Source: Alectoria sarmentosa
Lineage: Eukaryota; Ascomycota; Lecanoromycetes; Lecanorales; Parmeliaceae
Assembly (NCBI GenBank): GCA_009733775.1
Contig: WOGZ01000029.1
Span: 124,001 to 188,000, forward strand
Direction of reading: 5' to 3'
Length of the DNA stretch: 64,000 nt
Shown here piece by piece: positions 10,187 to 21,105 of this stretch. Under the pieces are notes generated by a model, which was given only the letters and a program-made list of their open reading frames with translations, searched no databases and was not told the origin of the DNA. The number at the start of each line of letters is the position of its first letter. The stretch's first letter is position 1. The position numbers were made by a program, and so were the translations under genes.

Positions 10187-10389
10187 CTCTTTCGTGTTTG
10201 CATGGACTGATTGCATTCGGCCTTCGACAGAAGCAAGGGAGGTTCAATGAACATTGGAGGCAATTGGGACTTGGCGTCTAAAAGTTTGCTCAGCATTACC
10301 AAATGAAAAATCATTCATGATCAATATCAATACTGAGATGTGGTTCGATGGCTTTATTGTCTCTTCGATTTTGTTCCAATCTTGGACAA

Positions 10390-12153
10390 TCAGCCCTCCT
10401 CTGTATCATCCCTACCTCTCTTCCCGCCCCCCGGCTTTCTGCCTCTTAACGTTGCACCCTTCGTTCCCCTCTTCTCATGCAAATCCTTCATCTTACTAAT
10501 AGCCATCCTCTGCGCCTCCCCTACATGCTCCCCCAAAATCATCACCTCCTCCCTATCCGTCTCATACTCCCCCAACTTCTTCCCCAACGCTGATTCGATC
10601 CGCTGCCAGAGTTCAATCTCGTATTGAGTCACGATACTAATTGCATGTCCACTCTTTCCTGCTCGCGCCGTGCGACCGACTCTGTGGATATAAGTTTCTG
10701 AGTTGTGGGGAAGGTCAAAGTTGAGGACTACATCGACCGAGGGTATATCCAGACCTCGAGCGGCAACGTCCGTAGCAACGAGTATATCTCTGCTTCTCGC
10801 ACGGAACTTGCCCAGCGCGCCAAGCCTAGAAGATTGCGAGAGCTGGCCGTGCAACGGAATAGCTCCTAAACCAAGAGCGCGAAGCAGTATAGCTATTCTC
10901 TGAGTCTCGTTAACAGTGCGAGTGAAAATAATTACAGATTTCGAAGCAAACTCGTTCATCAGCCAGGCCACGTAAATGTCTTTGTCTTTGTGGGGAATGA
11001 AGCAGTAGCTTTGTAGCAGGGTGGAGACGGTTTGGTATTTGTTCATACTGATGGAGACGCGGAGGGGGCTGGAAAGGGAAGCTCGCTGGAGACTCTCGAC
11101 TTTTGAGGTCATTGTGGCCGAGAAGAGATAGGTGCGGCGCTCTCGTGGGAGGACTTTGAGAATCTTGTCGATGATGGCCCCGAAGTCTATTGAGGTTTTT
11201 GGAGTCAGGTTTTACCTTCTTCAGAAAATGTGCCAAGAGTAAGTAGCGCATACCAAGGTCAAGAAGACGATCAGCCTCGTCCATTACCAAGTGCTTGATT
11301 GACCGTAGAGAGAAGCCTTTTGTGTTTTCAAGGTGATCTGATGGAGTCAGTGCCTGAAGATACTCCTTGTGTAGGGTACACATACCTAGCAGTCGGCCAG
11401 GGGTGGCACTGCAAGAAGTTAGCTATACCAGAATCCAAGAACGCTGCATGGAGTAATCCCCTTACACTACGATATGGGGCCTCTTGCCCAGGGCAATGGA
11501 TTGGGAGACCATGTCCATTCCTCCCACCACAACGGCGACTTTGACTGAGATTAGGGAACCCAGTGCTTCAAATGCTTGGGCAATTTGGTATGCAAGTTCG
11601 CGAGTAGGTGCAAGACAGAGACCGAATAAGGATGTCTGTGGGCTCTCCATCAAAGCTGATCACTTGTCAGAACGAGACAAGTGGGAGAATGATCACGGCT
11701 ACAAGCTGACCTTGTAGAATTGGAAGTGCAAACGCAGCGGTTTTCCCACTGCCAGTCTCCGCAAGCCCAATGAGGTCTCTTCCCTGCAGAGCCAGAGGTA
11801 TCGCTTCGGTTTGTATCGGAGTCGGGGCCTGAGGGTTTCAGCAACAATGGAAACGAAAATTACGATGAGAGGTAAACCTTGTATCCCAATGCAGCGCACG
11901 CATCGCACAGAGATTGTATGATCCCAAGGTCCTGGAATGATTTCAAGGCACGGCCATTTGCTTCCATCTCGACCTCGCTTGTAGACCCTGCTACAGGTGA
12001 TGGCGCAGAAGACGGTTTTGGAGAAGATTCATTGGCAGATTTTGACGCTGTTGGCTTTGTGTGCGTAGATGTAGTAGGTTTCACTCTCTTCGACGGTGTC
12101 CTTTCATCTTCATGTAAAGTACCATCGGCCTTCCTCTTCTTGATTGATGACAT
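10390..12153 (-). CDS. RRP3: ATP-dependent rRNA helicase RRP3 (DEAD-box)
   Basis: This nucleolar DEAD-box helicase is needed for 18S rRNA maturation. Exons 11878-12153, 11711-11828, 11466-11655, 11386-11408, 11254-11337 and 10390-11186 give 495 residues. A Lys/Ser-rich N-terminal tail precedes the Q motif (SFQDLGI, APTPIQ). The helicase motifs follow in order: AETGSGKT, PTRELAYQ, VVGGMDM, ATPGRLLDHLENTKGFSL, MDEADRLLDLDFG, LFSATM, FTRTVNE, ATDVAARGLDIP and HRVGRTARAG. The C-terminus is basic (RGRKPGGGKRGR). Exon 4 is 23 nt. The gene shares a 272-bp promoter with SSF1. Confidence 0.94.
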
Positions 12154-12425
12154 GTTGAGTATATGCGAGGATGCTCATATATTCAGATACCGGACTTGTT
12201 CGCCAGCTGGACTGTGTGAAAAAAGTCGTGGGGGTTGTCAAGGTTTTTTTTGGCGGGACAAGTCCCACAACTTTTTTGTACCGACCAGAAACATTCAAAT
12301 TGCAGTGCTAGTACTATCGATAAGGGCCGCTGAGTTACTAAGCGAGGTTCTTCGAAAATGTTGCGAGCAAAACACACCCTCGCCAGCTCAAGTTCACCTT
12401 TGCTCCAATTGTCACACCTTTCGAT
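12154..12425. promoter_or_regulatory. bidirectional promoter RRP3/SSF1
   Basis: These 272 bp separate the start codons of two divergent genes, both for ribosome assembly, which suggests shared control. No named site was identified. Confidence 0.5.
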
Positions 12426-13775
12426 ATGGCACGACGACGTACAAAGAAGCGCACGCATGTGGGGGCCCGCAATGGACTCCAAAATGGAGTTACCGCAAAC
12501 TCATCAGCTACCAGAGAGCCAAAGAGCATGGTCATAAGAATTGGGGCAGGAGAAATTGGACCAAAAGTCAGCCAGCTAGTCAAAGATGTCCGTTCAATGA
12601 TGGAGCCCGGTACGGCAAGTCGTCTGAAAGAGAGGCGTTCAAACAGACTACGAGATTATACTGCTATGTCTGGTCCCTTAGGTGTATCTCATCTCCTACT
12701 CTTCTCCCGCTCTACCACCGGAAATACAAATCTCCGCCTTGCACTCACACCTCGAGGACCTACACTACATTTCCGGGTCGAGCAGTACGCGCTCTCTAAA
12801 GATGTGCGAAAGGCACAGAAACATCCACAAGGCGGTGGTAAAGAATACCTTACGGCGCCTTTGCTGGTCATGAACAACTTCATCTCGCCTGCAGCCGATG
12901 GCACTCGGCCAGCGGTTCCAAAACACCTCGAGTCTCTTACAACTACCATCTTCCAGTCTCTGTTTCCGCCTATATCGCCCCAATCAACTCCTTTGTCCTC
13001 CATCCGCCGCGTCCTCTTGCTCAATCGCGAGATACCCAAGGCATCGCCGACTTCAAACACTTCAAAATCCGAATCAAAAGGAGACAGCGCTTATGTTCTC
13101 AACCTCCGCCACTATGCCATTTCAACCCGCCGCACTGGTCTCTCACGGGGTATCAAGCGCTTGAATGCTGCCGAGAAAATGCTTAAGCAAAATAAAAAGA
13201 GCCAGCGGGGGCTTCCCAATTTAGGCAAGCTGGAAGACGTCGCGGACTACCTACTTGACCCCTCTGCCGCAGCAGGTGGTGGCTTCACATCCGGCAGCGA
13301 GACCGAGGTGGAGACGGATGCCGAGGTCGAGGTATTGGAAACGAATACGAGGAAAGTGCTGAACAAGAAACAACTGGCGGCGTTACGGAATACCAATGGC
13401 GATGCGAAGCAACATTTAAGGGGACAACCGAATGTAGAGAAGCGAGCTGTAAAGCTTATCGAGCTGGGTCCACGGATGAAACTACGTATGACAAAGGTCG
13501 AGGAGGGAGTGTGTGAAGGAAAAGTCATGTGGCATGAATCCATTGAGAAGACCGCTGAGGAGGTCAAAGGATTGGAGAAGGTCTGGGAAGCGAGGAGGGC
13601 GGCGAAAGAGGAGCGGAAGAAGGTGCAGAAGGAGAATGTATCGAGGAAGAGAAACGAGAAAGTAGCGAGAAGCAAAGAGGCGAACGAGGGGGACGAGAAT
13701 ACGAAAGATGTAGAAGAGGAGGATGAGGACATGTACGAGGATGAGTGGGATAGTGAAGGTCCAGAAGGGAATTGA
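12426..13775 (+). CDS. SSF1: Ribosome biogenesis protein SSF1/SSF2 (Brix domain, Peter Pan family)
   Basis: Ssf1 acts in the nucleolus on 27S pre-rRNA processing during 60S subunit assembly. The gene is a single exon of 449 residues. It starts MARRRTKKRTHV and carries the Brix domain over roughly residues 30-330, including MEPGTASRLKERRSNRLRDY, PRGPTLHFRVEQY, PLLVMNNF and YVLNLRHYAI. The usual IELGPRMKLRMTKVEEG block follows at about residues 340-360. The C-terminal 90 residues are strongly charged (KEERKKVQKENVSRKRNEK and an acidic run ending DEDMYEDEWDSEG). It is divergent from RRP3 and convergent with the BTB gene. Confidence 0.94.
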   Translation: MARRRTKKRTHVGARNGLQNGVTANSSATREPKSMVIRIGAGEIGPKVSQLVKDVRSMMEPGTASRLKERRSNRLRDYTAMSGPLGVSHLLLFSRSTTGNTNLRLALTPRGPTLHFRVEQYALSKDVRKAQKHPQGGGKEYLTAPLLVMNNFISPAADGTRPAVPKHLESLTTTIFQSLFPPISPQSTPLSSIRRVLLLNREIPKASPTSNTSKSESKGDSAYVLNLRHYAISTRRTGLSRGIKRLNAAEKMLKQNKKSQRGLPNLGKLEDVADYLLDPSAAAGGGFTSGSETEVETDAEVEVLETNTRKVLNKKQLAALRNTNGDAKQHLRGQPNVEKRAVKLIELGPRMKLRMTKVEEGVCEGKVMWHESIEKTAEEVKGLEKVWEARRAAKEERKKVQKENVSRKRNEKVARSKEANEGDENTKDVEEEDEDMYEDEWDSEGPEGN

Positions 13776-14018
13776 GAACTGGAAGTCAAACAGCGTGATC
13801 AGAAATTTGCTATTGGTTGAAAGAAGCATGCATATATACCCTTGTGCAAGGTGTTTGAGGTCATCAAGGGCTCGAGTTACATCTGTCCAATTGAAGATGG
13901 ATAGCTTGTATCGTCCGGCTGCGACTGTGGGCCTCAACCGATGGATCGAGATCATGCAAGTATCTAGGCTTTCCAGCTGTTCGTGAACCTTCTCTTTGCA
14001 GTTACTGGGGTCCGTTCA

Positions 14019-15393
14019 TTATCCTTCCGAGACCGAAAGCTGCCGTGGTAGTCCTCGGAAATTCTGGTGCGGGACTCGACATTGAAGCCTTTGCTCTGGT
14101 GTTTTCCCGGGGTTCTTGATGCAATCTAGGCAAAGACCCTCGAACTTCGTCGAGGCAAGTTCTCTGATCTTGGCGACCTTAGCAGCCACATTCTCTGGAC
14201 AGCGTGAGCACTTCTTGAGCTTGGTGATTCGGCTGGCCAACCCAAAATCGCATGCTTCAAGCTTCTTGCACAACATTGAGACGCTCAAGCGGTGGACCGC
14301 CGATGTCAAAGGCCATAGGCCCTGCCTGGAGAGGCCGTTGATAAGCGAGCTGATGGAGATGCAATCGCAGTGGGAGAAAAAAAGGTCGTCTGAGCCGAGT
14401 ATAAAATCGCCCGTTATGCATTTTTCGGCGATGGGGCTGATGATTTGCTCGACTTGAATTTGCAATTCTCTCTTGACATCGCGTTCAGCAAGGAATATGG
14501 TCTCTTTGTCAACGTTAGCGTAAAGAAAATTGTCCACATCAGGGTCTTGTTTGAAAACCTACCAAGTACACCTTCCGGTAGATGGTTCTCAATCTCCTCT
14601 GGTATACCATACTTTGCGGATGCACTCTGGGCTTTGCCATCGTTGGGGAGGTTCAACAACATGAATTTGGTAAGACTGTTGAAGAACTGAGCCTCGTCGA
14701 ATGCGTAAGCTGGCCAAAGCAGACGACTGGGCTCCTTGGTGTGCTTTGTATTGTTTATTTCGCATCGGGCCCAGTAGTACATGGCGCGTACACACTATGG
14801 AAGTTTTTCGAATCAGCACATGTTCATCCTGGCGTTGATCCGCCTGATGACCATTGAAAGGGATCGAAATAGGCTCCTTATTCGCAAATCAAGGTCTGTG
14901 ACCAGATCAACGCGTCCGTCGGGACGAATACTCGAAAATATACATACACCGTACTTGTCAGTGACGACAGCCAGCCTCTCAAGTCTCTCCAAACCGATGC
15001 CGTTGGCGGAAGCGCACTTGTGGTGGAGGACGGCACACATGAAACGCATACTTTCTACGTCATCATCGTGGAGTCGAATGCGACTGACTTGACTTGAAGT
15101 AGGCTGTCCTTCCGCAAAATTTGGGCTGAAAAGAGCTTTGAAGACCGGCGACGCCAGGCTCAGGACCTTCTGGATTTTGATTTCGGAGTCAGTCTTGCTT
15201 ATTCAAGGAGGTATGATGAGCCTTGAAACATATCTAGAGAGTTAAAGCTCCCAAGACGTGTCTCAAGATTCAATATTTGGTTCAAAAGAGGAACATGGAC
15301 TCCGAAAATACGTACGGATGAGACCTGGAACTCAGTCTTACCGCAGATAAGAATGACATCCCCCTCGGGATCGATGACTTCAATGTTGGCCAT
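14019..15393 (-). CDS. BTB/POZ domain protein
   Basis: The protein resembles the large fungal family of short BTB proteins of unknown role, and BTB domains mediate dimerisation. Exons 15316-15393, 14948-15169, 14563-14794 and 14019-14503 give 338 residues. The BTB domain opens MANIEVIDPEGDVILICG and continues FQVSS|KVLSLASPVFKALFSPNF, LHDDDVESMRFMCAVLHHK and LAVVTDKYG|CVRAMYYW. The later part (EPSRLLWPAYAFDEAQFF, then SCLYS-like Cys residues KKCSRC and LCLDC) is typical of the family tail. Introns 1 and 2 (146 and 153 nt) belong to the window's repeated intron family, and intron 3 (14504-14562) ends in AAG. An upstream in-frame ATG at 15456 would add 21 residues, but the family start favours 15393. 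Confidence 0.85.
14795..14947 (-). repeat. introner-like intron, copy E (BTB intron 2, 153 nt, divergent)
   Basis: Read on the minus strand it starts GTATGTATATTTTCG. It keeps GTTGATC, CAGACCT, a GGAGCC and CTGATTCGAAAAAC before CATAG, in the order seen in copies A, B and D. It is the most divergent copy called. Confidence 0.5.
15170..15315 (-). repeat. introner-like intron, copy D (BTB intron 1, 146 nt)
   Basis: Minus strand: GTACGTATTTTCGGAGTCC, TTCCTCTTTTG, TATTGAATCTTGAGACACG, TCTTGGGAGCTTTAAC and GACTGACTCCGAAATC, ending CCAG. The order and spacing match copy A. ACTGACTCCGAAA is identical in copy F, in the SDR gene. Confidence 0.75.
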
Positions 15394-17549
15394 ATTATGG
15401 GTTTCGACCAACAAAGAAGCTAAGGCAGAGGAGATGTTCTTGCAGTGTTCGCACATAAACGGTCGACTTCAAATTGCCCTTGAAATGTTGGCCTTTAGTA
15501 AGTAAGAGAATTTGGACCACAAAGTGAAGTTCGAAGGTTGAACGACTCAGACACCATTGTCATGTAGGGGCAATTCACTTCAAATCGAAACATCTAGATT
15601 ACGAACGTACTCAAAATCGCATATATGGAATATCGTCCATTGCCTTGCATTGTATCTCCCTTGTTTACAACCCATCCACCCTCTAGATATCACACGGCTC
15701 TGATTTAGATGGAGACAGCCACGTTTTATGAGAGTGACACCTTTCCAGCATGCCTTGGGGTAAGACCGAGGTTGCTAAAGTCCTACAAGCTTCATGGGTG
15801 TAAAAACCGAGGAGTATGTCCAGGAAAGAGATACTGCTGCCGGTAACAGGCCCAAAGGAGAAAGATTCACTGTATGACAAGATGATGTTGTATCAGATTT
15901 GCAAAGCATTTCACAGGCTACTCGGAGACGGACCCGGTCAACCGTCTAGCAGAGAAGGCGGATACCGACTCTGATGAGAATTCTGATATAGATTCCGGCC
16001 AAGACTCGGACACACTACTGACCTGGCGTTCTGATCATTGGGAGCGCTCGACCTTCTCAGACGACAGCCACTCCAACCTCACATCTAGCGAAACCGAAGG
16101 AATAGAGGTAGCTAGCTACGGAAGATGTCGATATCGACTTGGATAAAATCGACGAGGTAATTCCGTCTTCTACTTCAATCGGGTCGTCAGTGCGACAAGC
16201 GGCTGTAATTTGGGCATACTAAGGTATGTTGTAAACGCTTAGGGTAGATCACGCAGCGAGACACGGGATGGATGGAGGATTGTTTGTCCCATATAATTCA
16301 GCAAAGAGGCCTCCCACTTAAAAAGATTTGGCCGTTTATGCTGACCAGGGCAGGGGAGAACAAGTCGAAGAAGCGGCTCTTAACTAGAGGCTTGCTGTAC
16401 GACACGTTGATGTGCAACTACAACTTATCCAACCCAATTCTCTGTCTGCATTCATGACATCAAAGACCTACATCCAAAGTGAACAATTCACGCAGCGCTT
16501 CCCAAATTCTTCTGACGCCTGGGATAGAGGTACTTGAACGTTCCAAACCCTACGGGAACTCCCCTGGCAAGGAGTTGTCATTGGAAACAAGCAAGGCACT
16601 CGGACCAACCTCATGTCGCAGGGAGTCCGAGTACTCTTCTGAATGCGTGTTGGCGAACTTTGTGTCACGACTCCAATCGGGATACCCGGCACGATCAGCT
16701 ACTCTGAGCAATGGCCCGGTGACCAATGGGTATATGATCGAATACCACGATACGGTAGATCCGAGGAAGAACAATTGAGACACCTAACCCCACATCCCAG
16801 TGTCCGGACTTTCAACGATACGTTTACAAAATAAACTATCGATCCACCGCCAACACCAGCCACTATTGTTTTGGGTCAAAAAGCCGCTGTACTGGGCTTG
16901 TTCCATCCCCTACGGTCGTTGGAGATAGACTGTATGTGCTGTTAGGGGATGATGATCATGAGTTTTCTTTCCTTGGCGATGAGTATGTGTTCGGGCTCTT
17001 GGAATGGACGGAGAAGATACGTATATGGTCAGAAATGGGGTCCTCGATATGAAGCCTCTAATTCTGAGATGGCACTCATTACTGCCCCGACTCGCGCCTG
17101 CCTCATGAAAATTTTTGGGTTTCTGCCCACTCAAATTGACGATACCGTCTACTTCGATGGCTTGTATTGGCGAATCACAGTGGTAAATTGTCCGACTTTT
17201 GCCCTACATTATGGCTTGACCACCTTCAACTCACAAAGTGAAGCGAAGTTGGTTGGGGACCTCAAAAGGCTTTGGTCCAGTTCTCTCAATCGTTGTTCTT
17301 GGCTTAAGGTAGGTAGCGTCTGGAACCACGAGCTCCTTCCTCCCATTTCTATCCGGCTGTCTGGTGATCAAGCATGTTCTCTGGCAGGCAGATGGCGCTC
17401 TCAGACCTCTTTCCCTCACCACGTGTTTTCCTCTTCATTGAACTCTGTCACAGGCATCCTTTTTGGATAGATTAATTCATTTAGCATTGATCACTCACCT
17501 TTCTGGCTCAAAGCCGCAGCCTGCAATCTCCTACGCAATCTGACCCAAT
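15394..17549. other. gene-poor, apparently decayed stretch
   Basis: No intact gene was found. On the plus strand, 15895-16110 reads as a Ser/Asp-rich peptide (SDENSDIDSGQDSDTLL), and 16272-16457 opens MEDCLSHIIQQRGLPLKK. These fragments do not join in frame into a recognised protein. The HET-like remnant is listed separately. Confidence 0.4.
16891..17052 (+). pseudogene. possible remnant of a heterokaryon-incompatibility (HET) protein C-terminus
   Basis: One open frame of 53 codons reads TGLVPSPTVVGDRLYVLLGD, DDHEFSFLGDEYVFGLLEW and ends at TGA (17050-17052). Fungal HET proteins end with a similar run: a GD-x-V-x-LLG stretch, an ILRP-like strand, then F-x-GD-x-YVHG-x-M-x-GE. Here the middle strand is missing and no HET domain is found upstream. 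It is probably a broken copy. Confidence is low. Confidence 0.3.
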
Positions 17550-20500
17550 ATGCTATCACGCGGCACGAGTAGCGCTTCGCAACGGCCTCGACGAGCCAAA
17601 TCGAGCCCATCGGTCAGGCCTGGACCAATAATTCCTATGGCGTCCAGCACAAATGATGCCGAGACTACGCATCAGCAAGCTCTCACTGCTGCCAACCTTG
17701 CCTTCGAACGCGCGAATGAGCGTGAGATGGCCAAAAAGGCCCCAAATGGACAAGACTCAATGTCCATAGCAAACAATGATGGTGGGCCAAGGCTTGGAAG
17801 GAAGCACAGTGTCCGTTTCACAGGACCAACAGCTATACCATCACGGAATCGCTCTATCACTCGAAGAGAAGTCCCTGGCTCCAGGACCGGCCACCATCCT
17901 TACGAAACCCAATTGCAGTCCCAGTCTCGCAACATCGAGCCCTCCATTTCCTCTAACGAAAGGACATCAATCGCCTTAGCTCAGCCAACTGAAGAATTCG
18001 GCGAAAACGATAATGCCTCCGTCCCCTCGTCGTACCGCAGGCTCCGCAAATCGAAGTCCATGTTCAGCCCCGGCAAGACTCCGTCTGCGGTCTTCAGTGA
18101 CGGTATACCCTACAGCGGGCGACACTTTCACCGTCAATCACTCCAATCTTCCGATGCCTACAATGAGCCCCTCCGAGTGCCAGATCGTCGCCTCCGAAAG
18201 TCATACTCCTTTCTGCGTGGTGTTACAGATCGCATATCAACCAGCAGTCGGCAGTACGTCACCAGTGATGCAGCAGTCCAGCTTGCCCGAGATCAGTATC
18301 TCCGTCAACTAGAGCAACAGAGGTTGAAAGAGCAGCCGTCCTTCCTTGGCTTAAGCAATCGCCGCAGATCCCACAAGGCGTTCCGTAGGACTGTTCGTAC
18401 CAATAGCACCAACAGCTACGGTAGTGCAATAGCGTCTCCATCGGCGTCTGTGGAACCACCGAAGATCAAAGACCTTAACCACAGAGTCAGGAGCCTGTCG
18501 CAGACGATCAAAAAGAAGATTAAGTGGGTATTCAAGCGATCTCCAGACACCGAAGATACCATTCCCGTGCAGCAAATCAAGGCAACCCACCCTCACTATG
18601 GAGATTACATCTCGACATCGGACGGCAAAGAGCAGCGTTATCCGCCCGTGCCAGAACCCGATGCTGAGCTCCTCCTTCGTGTGGGCTCTCGAGAATCAGT
18701 AACGTATACAGCGCCAGTCTTCGTCGACAAAAGTGCTCGGCCAGGTAGTATACGAAGTGCTCATAGCGATGACGACGAAAGCAACGGCAAATCAAGGGTC
18801 ACCAGTTGGACGGATTCTACAGCTGCAAACACAATCAACATACCGCAAGCGTTGGAAAGAAAACGTCTTTCGATCATAAAGGAAGATGGAGGTCCACATC
18901 AGCCATCATTTTCTGCTCGCCAGCACGAGGGGACGAGCGATGGGTATGCAAGCTTCCATCAACCAGTGAGGCAAAGTAGTGCGGGCCGTGTTAGTGGTCC
19001 AATAGACACGCAGAGGATGTTCTCTGCGCTCCAGAAGAAGATCGACGAAAACAACCGCGAGGCCGCTCTGGATGACACCGAGTCAGGCACGGATAGCAGC
19101 TCTGACCATCAAAAGGCTCGGCCGTCTACGCGACCTCCCAGAAGAACATCAAGCATCCGCGATGGTGCTAAAGCCAAGTCCCGCTCCATTTCTCGCTCTC
19201 GTGGAGCAAACATATCAACCTCCGTGATCTTCAGTCCCTCAGCGATGGAATCTTTCAACGATAATTTCTACCAACACGAGAGTCAGAACACTCATCGAAA
19301 ATACCAACAGCATGATTTTTTGGACTTACAGAAGGGTCTGACACCGCAACAAGTTGCGGAGATGAATGAGCATGGGACTCCACTAATAAAACGACCCCTC
19401 CGCGAAGTGAAGTCAGCGTTTTTCCCTCCATCTATGCGCATCGAAAGAAGCAACCCAAGTCCATACCGACGTGTAATGCACGCAAGCAGTGAGATCGAAG
19501 CTGGTTCTCAAAGCTCTGTCAATTTTGGAGATCGTCCACGATCGGAGGGCCCCCCATGTGCTGTTACCACCCGGCTTCGCAATGGTAGCGTCACTGGATC
19601 GGATAGTATCTATTCTAGATCCTCGGGCGGCGATACTCCGAAGATAATCAGAGACTCGATGTCGCTTACCTTGTCTGAGAGCAGCGGTGAAGCTGGGACT
19701 GCTATCATCATGACGGGTCATCCTGGTAACAATGAGCAGTCAGCTCCTCCAGTGGTTATCCAGCAAGGATACTCATCCGTAGCGTCAAGTGGAAATTGGA
19801 GGAACTTTATGGCTACGCAGGTGGCTTCCCTTGAAGACTATGGGACGCGGCAGGAACAAACAGATGAGACGTATCCAGTCAGAGACAGTGGCAACAGAAG
19901 GGAGAAAGCACAGGTTAATAGCGATGAAGTCACCATTGGTAGACTTCAGTCGCCAGCTGATGTTCTCAACCAGCCTCTCGCCATCATTCAAGGCCATTCC
20001 AAATCTCAGCAGGCGTCGAAACACAAGGTTTCCCGTTCACTGGGCGACAGACCACCTCTTATGAGTCTTGACCCTTCAAGTAACGCAGGTAACGTCACAA
20101 AGAACGAAAATGTGCCATTGAGCAGAGGTTCGGAGCACTTGCGTAAAACCTCGAATGTGGAGAATGAGAGGCGGCCCCCGAATCGTGTCCACGAACCACC
20201 CGGCGGCCTACCGCAGCAAAAGTCACACTCGTCTCTCAAGATGCAGACAGAACAAAGGAATTCGCCTACCACAGCTAACGTACGATACAGCCCAGAAAGG
20301 GCAGAGCGCCTTCGCCGATTGAAAAGCAGTAGCGGCACATCTTTGGGAAAGCCGTTATCTCAGAACGAAAATCAAGCATCCCGTCACACACCATCCGGCG
20401 AAAAGGACCACGATTCGGACGGTCCTAACATGGGTTCAAATGTTCCCCAAGCCCAAGCGGGGAACAACCACAAACTGGTTGACAGCTTCTTGAAAGGTCG

Positions 20501-20555
20501 CAGGAGTGTGATGAGAATTAGCGAAGAGAGTGGCACCGACGCTGCTTTTCTATAG
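17550..20555 (+). CDS. large Ser/Arg-rich, mostly disordered fungal protein
   Basis: A single open exon encodes 1001 residues. No catalytic domain is recognised. The N-terminus has MLSRGTSSASQRPRRAKSSP, and the segment NDAETTHQQALTAANLAFER is the best candidate for a conserved short motif, predicted helical by eye. The rest is low-complexity Ser/Arg/Pro/Gln with many RxxS sites (RKHSVRFTG, RRLRKSKSMFSPGKTP, RRLRKSYSFLRGV), which look like basophilic kinase sites. A basic helix IKKKIKWVFKRS lies at about residues 320-331. A cytoskeletal or signalling scaffold is possible, but nothing in the sequence decides this. The intact 3-kb frame and normal codon use support a real gene. Confidence 0.8.
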   Translation: MLSRGTSSASQRPRRAKSSPSVRPGPIIPMASSTNDAETTHQQALTAANLAFERANEREMAKKAPNGQDSMSIANNDGGPRLGRKHSVRFTGPTAIPSRNRSITRREVPGSRTGHHPYETQLQSQSRNIEPSISSNERTSIALAQPTEEFGENDNASVPSSYRRLRKSKSMFSPGKTPSAVFSDGIPYSGRHFHRQSLQSSDAYNEPLRVPDRRLRKSYSFLRGVTDRISTSSRQYVTSDAAVQLARDQYLRQLEQQRLKEQPSFLGLSNRRRSHKAFRRTVRTNSTNSYGSAIASPSASVEPPKIKDLNHRVRSLSQTIKKKIKWVFKRSPDTEDTIPVQQIKATHPHYGDYISTSDGKEQRYPPVPEPDAELLLRVGSRESVTYTAPVFVDKSARPGSIRSAHSDDDESNGKSRVTSWTDSTAANTINIPQALERKRLSIIKEDGGPHQPSFSARQHEGTSDGYASFHQPVRQSSAGRVSGPIDTQRMFSALQKKIDENNREAALDDTESGTDSSSDHQKARPSTRPPRRTSSIRDGAKAKSRSISRSRGANISTSVIFSPSAMESFNDNFYQHESQNTHRKYQQHDFLDLQKGLTPQQVAEMNEHGTPLIKRPLREVKSAFFPPSMRIERSNPSPYRRVMHASSEIEAGSQSSVNFGDRPRSEGPPCAVTTRLRNGSVTGSDSIYSRSSGGDTPKIIRDSMSLTLSESSGEAGTAIIMTGHPGNNEQSAPPVVIQQGYSSVASSGNWRNFMATQVASLEDYGTRQEQTDETYPVRDSGNRREKAQVNSDEVTIGRLQSPADVLNQPLAIIQGHSKSQQASKHKVSRSLGDRPPLMSLDPSSNAGNVTKNENVPLSRGSEHLRKTSNVENERRPPNRVHEPPGGLPQQKSHSSLKMQTEQRNSPTTANVRYSPERAERLRRLKSSSGTSLGKPLSQNENQASRHTPSGEKDHDSDGPNMGSNVPQAQAGNNHKLVDSFLKGRRSVMRISEESGTDAAFL

Positions 20556-21105
20556 ATGTGATGGTCTTGAAGATGGTGTCGTATTCTCAAGGATAAGTTG
20601 CCACCGCGTTTTGGCGATTGCTGTGCTTGCTTGTCGCCTAGCACTTTGGTCGTCCACTCTCCACATCCACATCGACATAGCATGTTGTAGAACACAGTTT
20701 TGGGTTCGTCAGTCTGCTAGGAGACAGAATCTGGAAGGGTGTGAAATGTCAGGAAAGGCGTTGAAGAGCATATCACTATACAGATCGTTCAACAGCTAAT
20801 ACCATACCGCGCACAATTCGATCATTGTGCTGTGACCTTAATTTATGTAATGTAGATGTCCTGCTCGTCAAGAGTGACAGCAAGAGTGCTCAGCGGTTCA
20901 AGTGGGTAGAAATCTCCCCTGACTCAATCGGATCTTGCCCGAGGCTGCGTAGCAAGCAGTGCGTGGAGCGATCATGCTTGACCCGAATCGAAGATAATCT
21001 ACAAATTTTGACATGAGAGCTTCAAGTACTCCTCGAGTCCACCTCCGCAGAACGCCTTGTCACGCCGACTATGTAGCGCACCTCCAAAGTTCTGCACTGC
21101 ATCGA
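20556..21105. other. intergenic, convergent 3' ends
   Basis: These 550 bp lie between the disordered-protein gene and VMA16. Nothing was recognised. Confidence 0.45.

Noticed and set aside
11879..12799. 306-codon plus-strand open frame
   Set aside because: Overlaps RRP3 exon 1 antisense and the SSF1 start in another frame; no domain.
13247..13789. Ser/Phe-rich 180-codon minus-strand frame
   Set aside because: Antisense of the charged C-terminus of SSF1.
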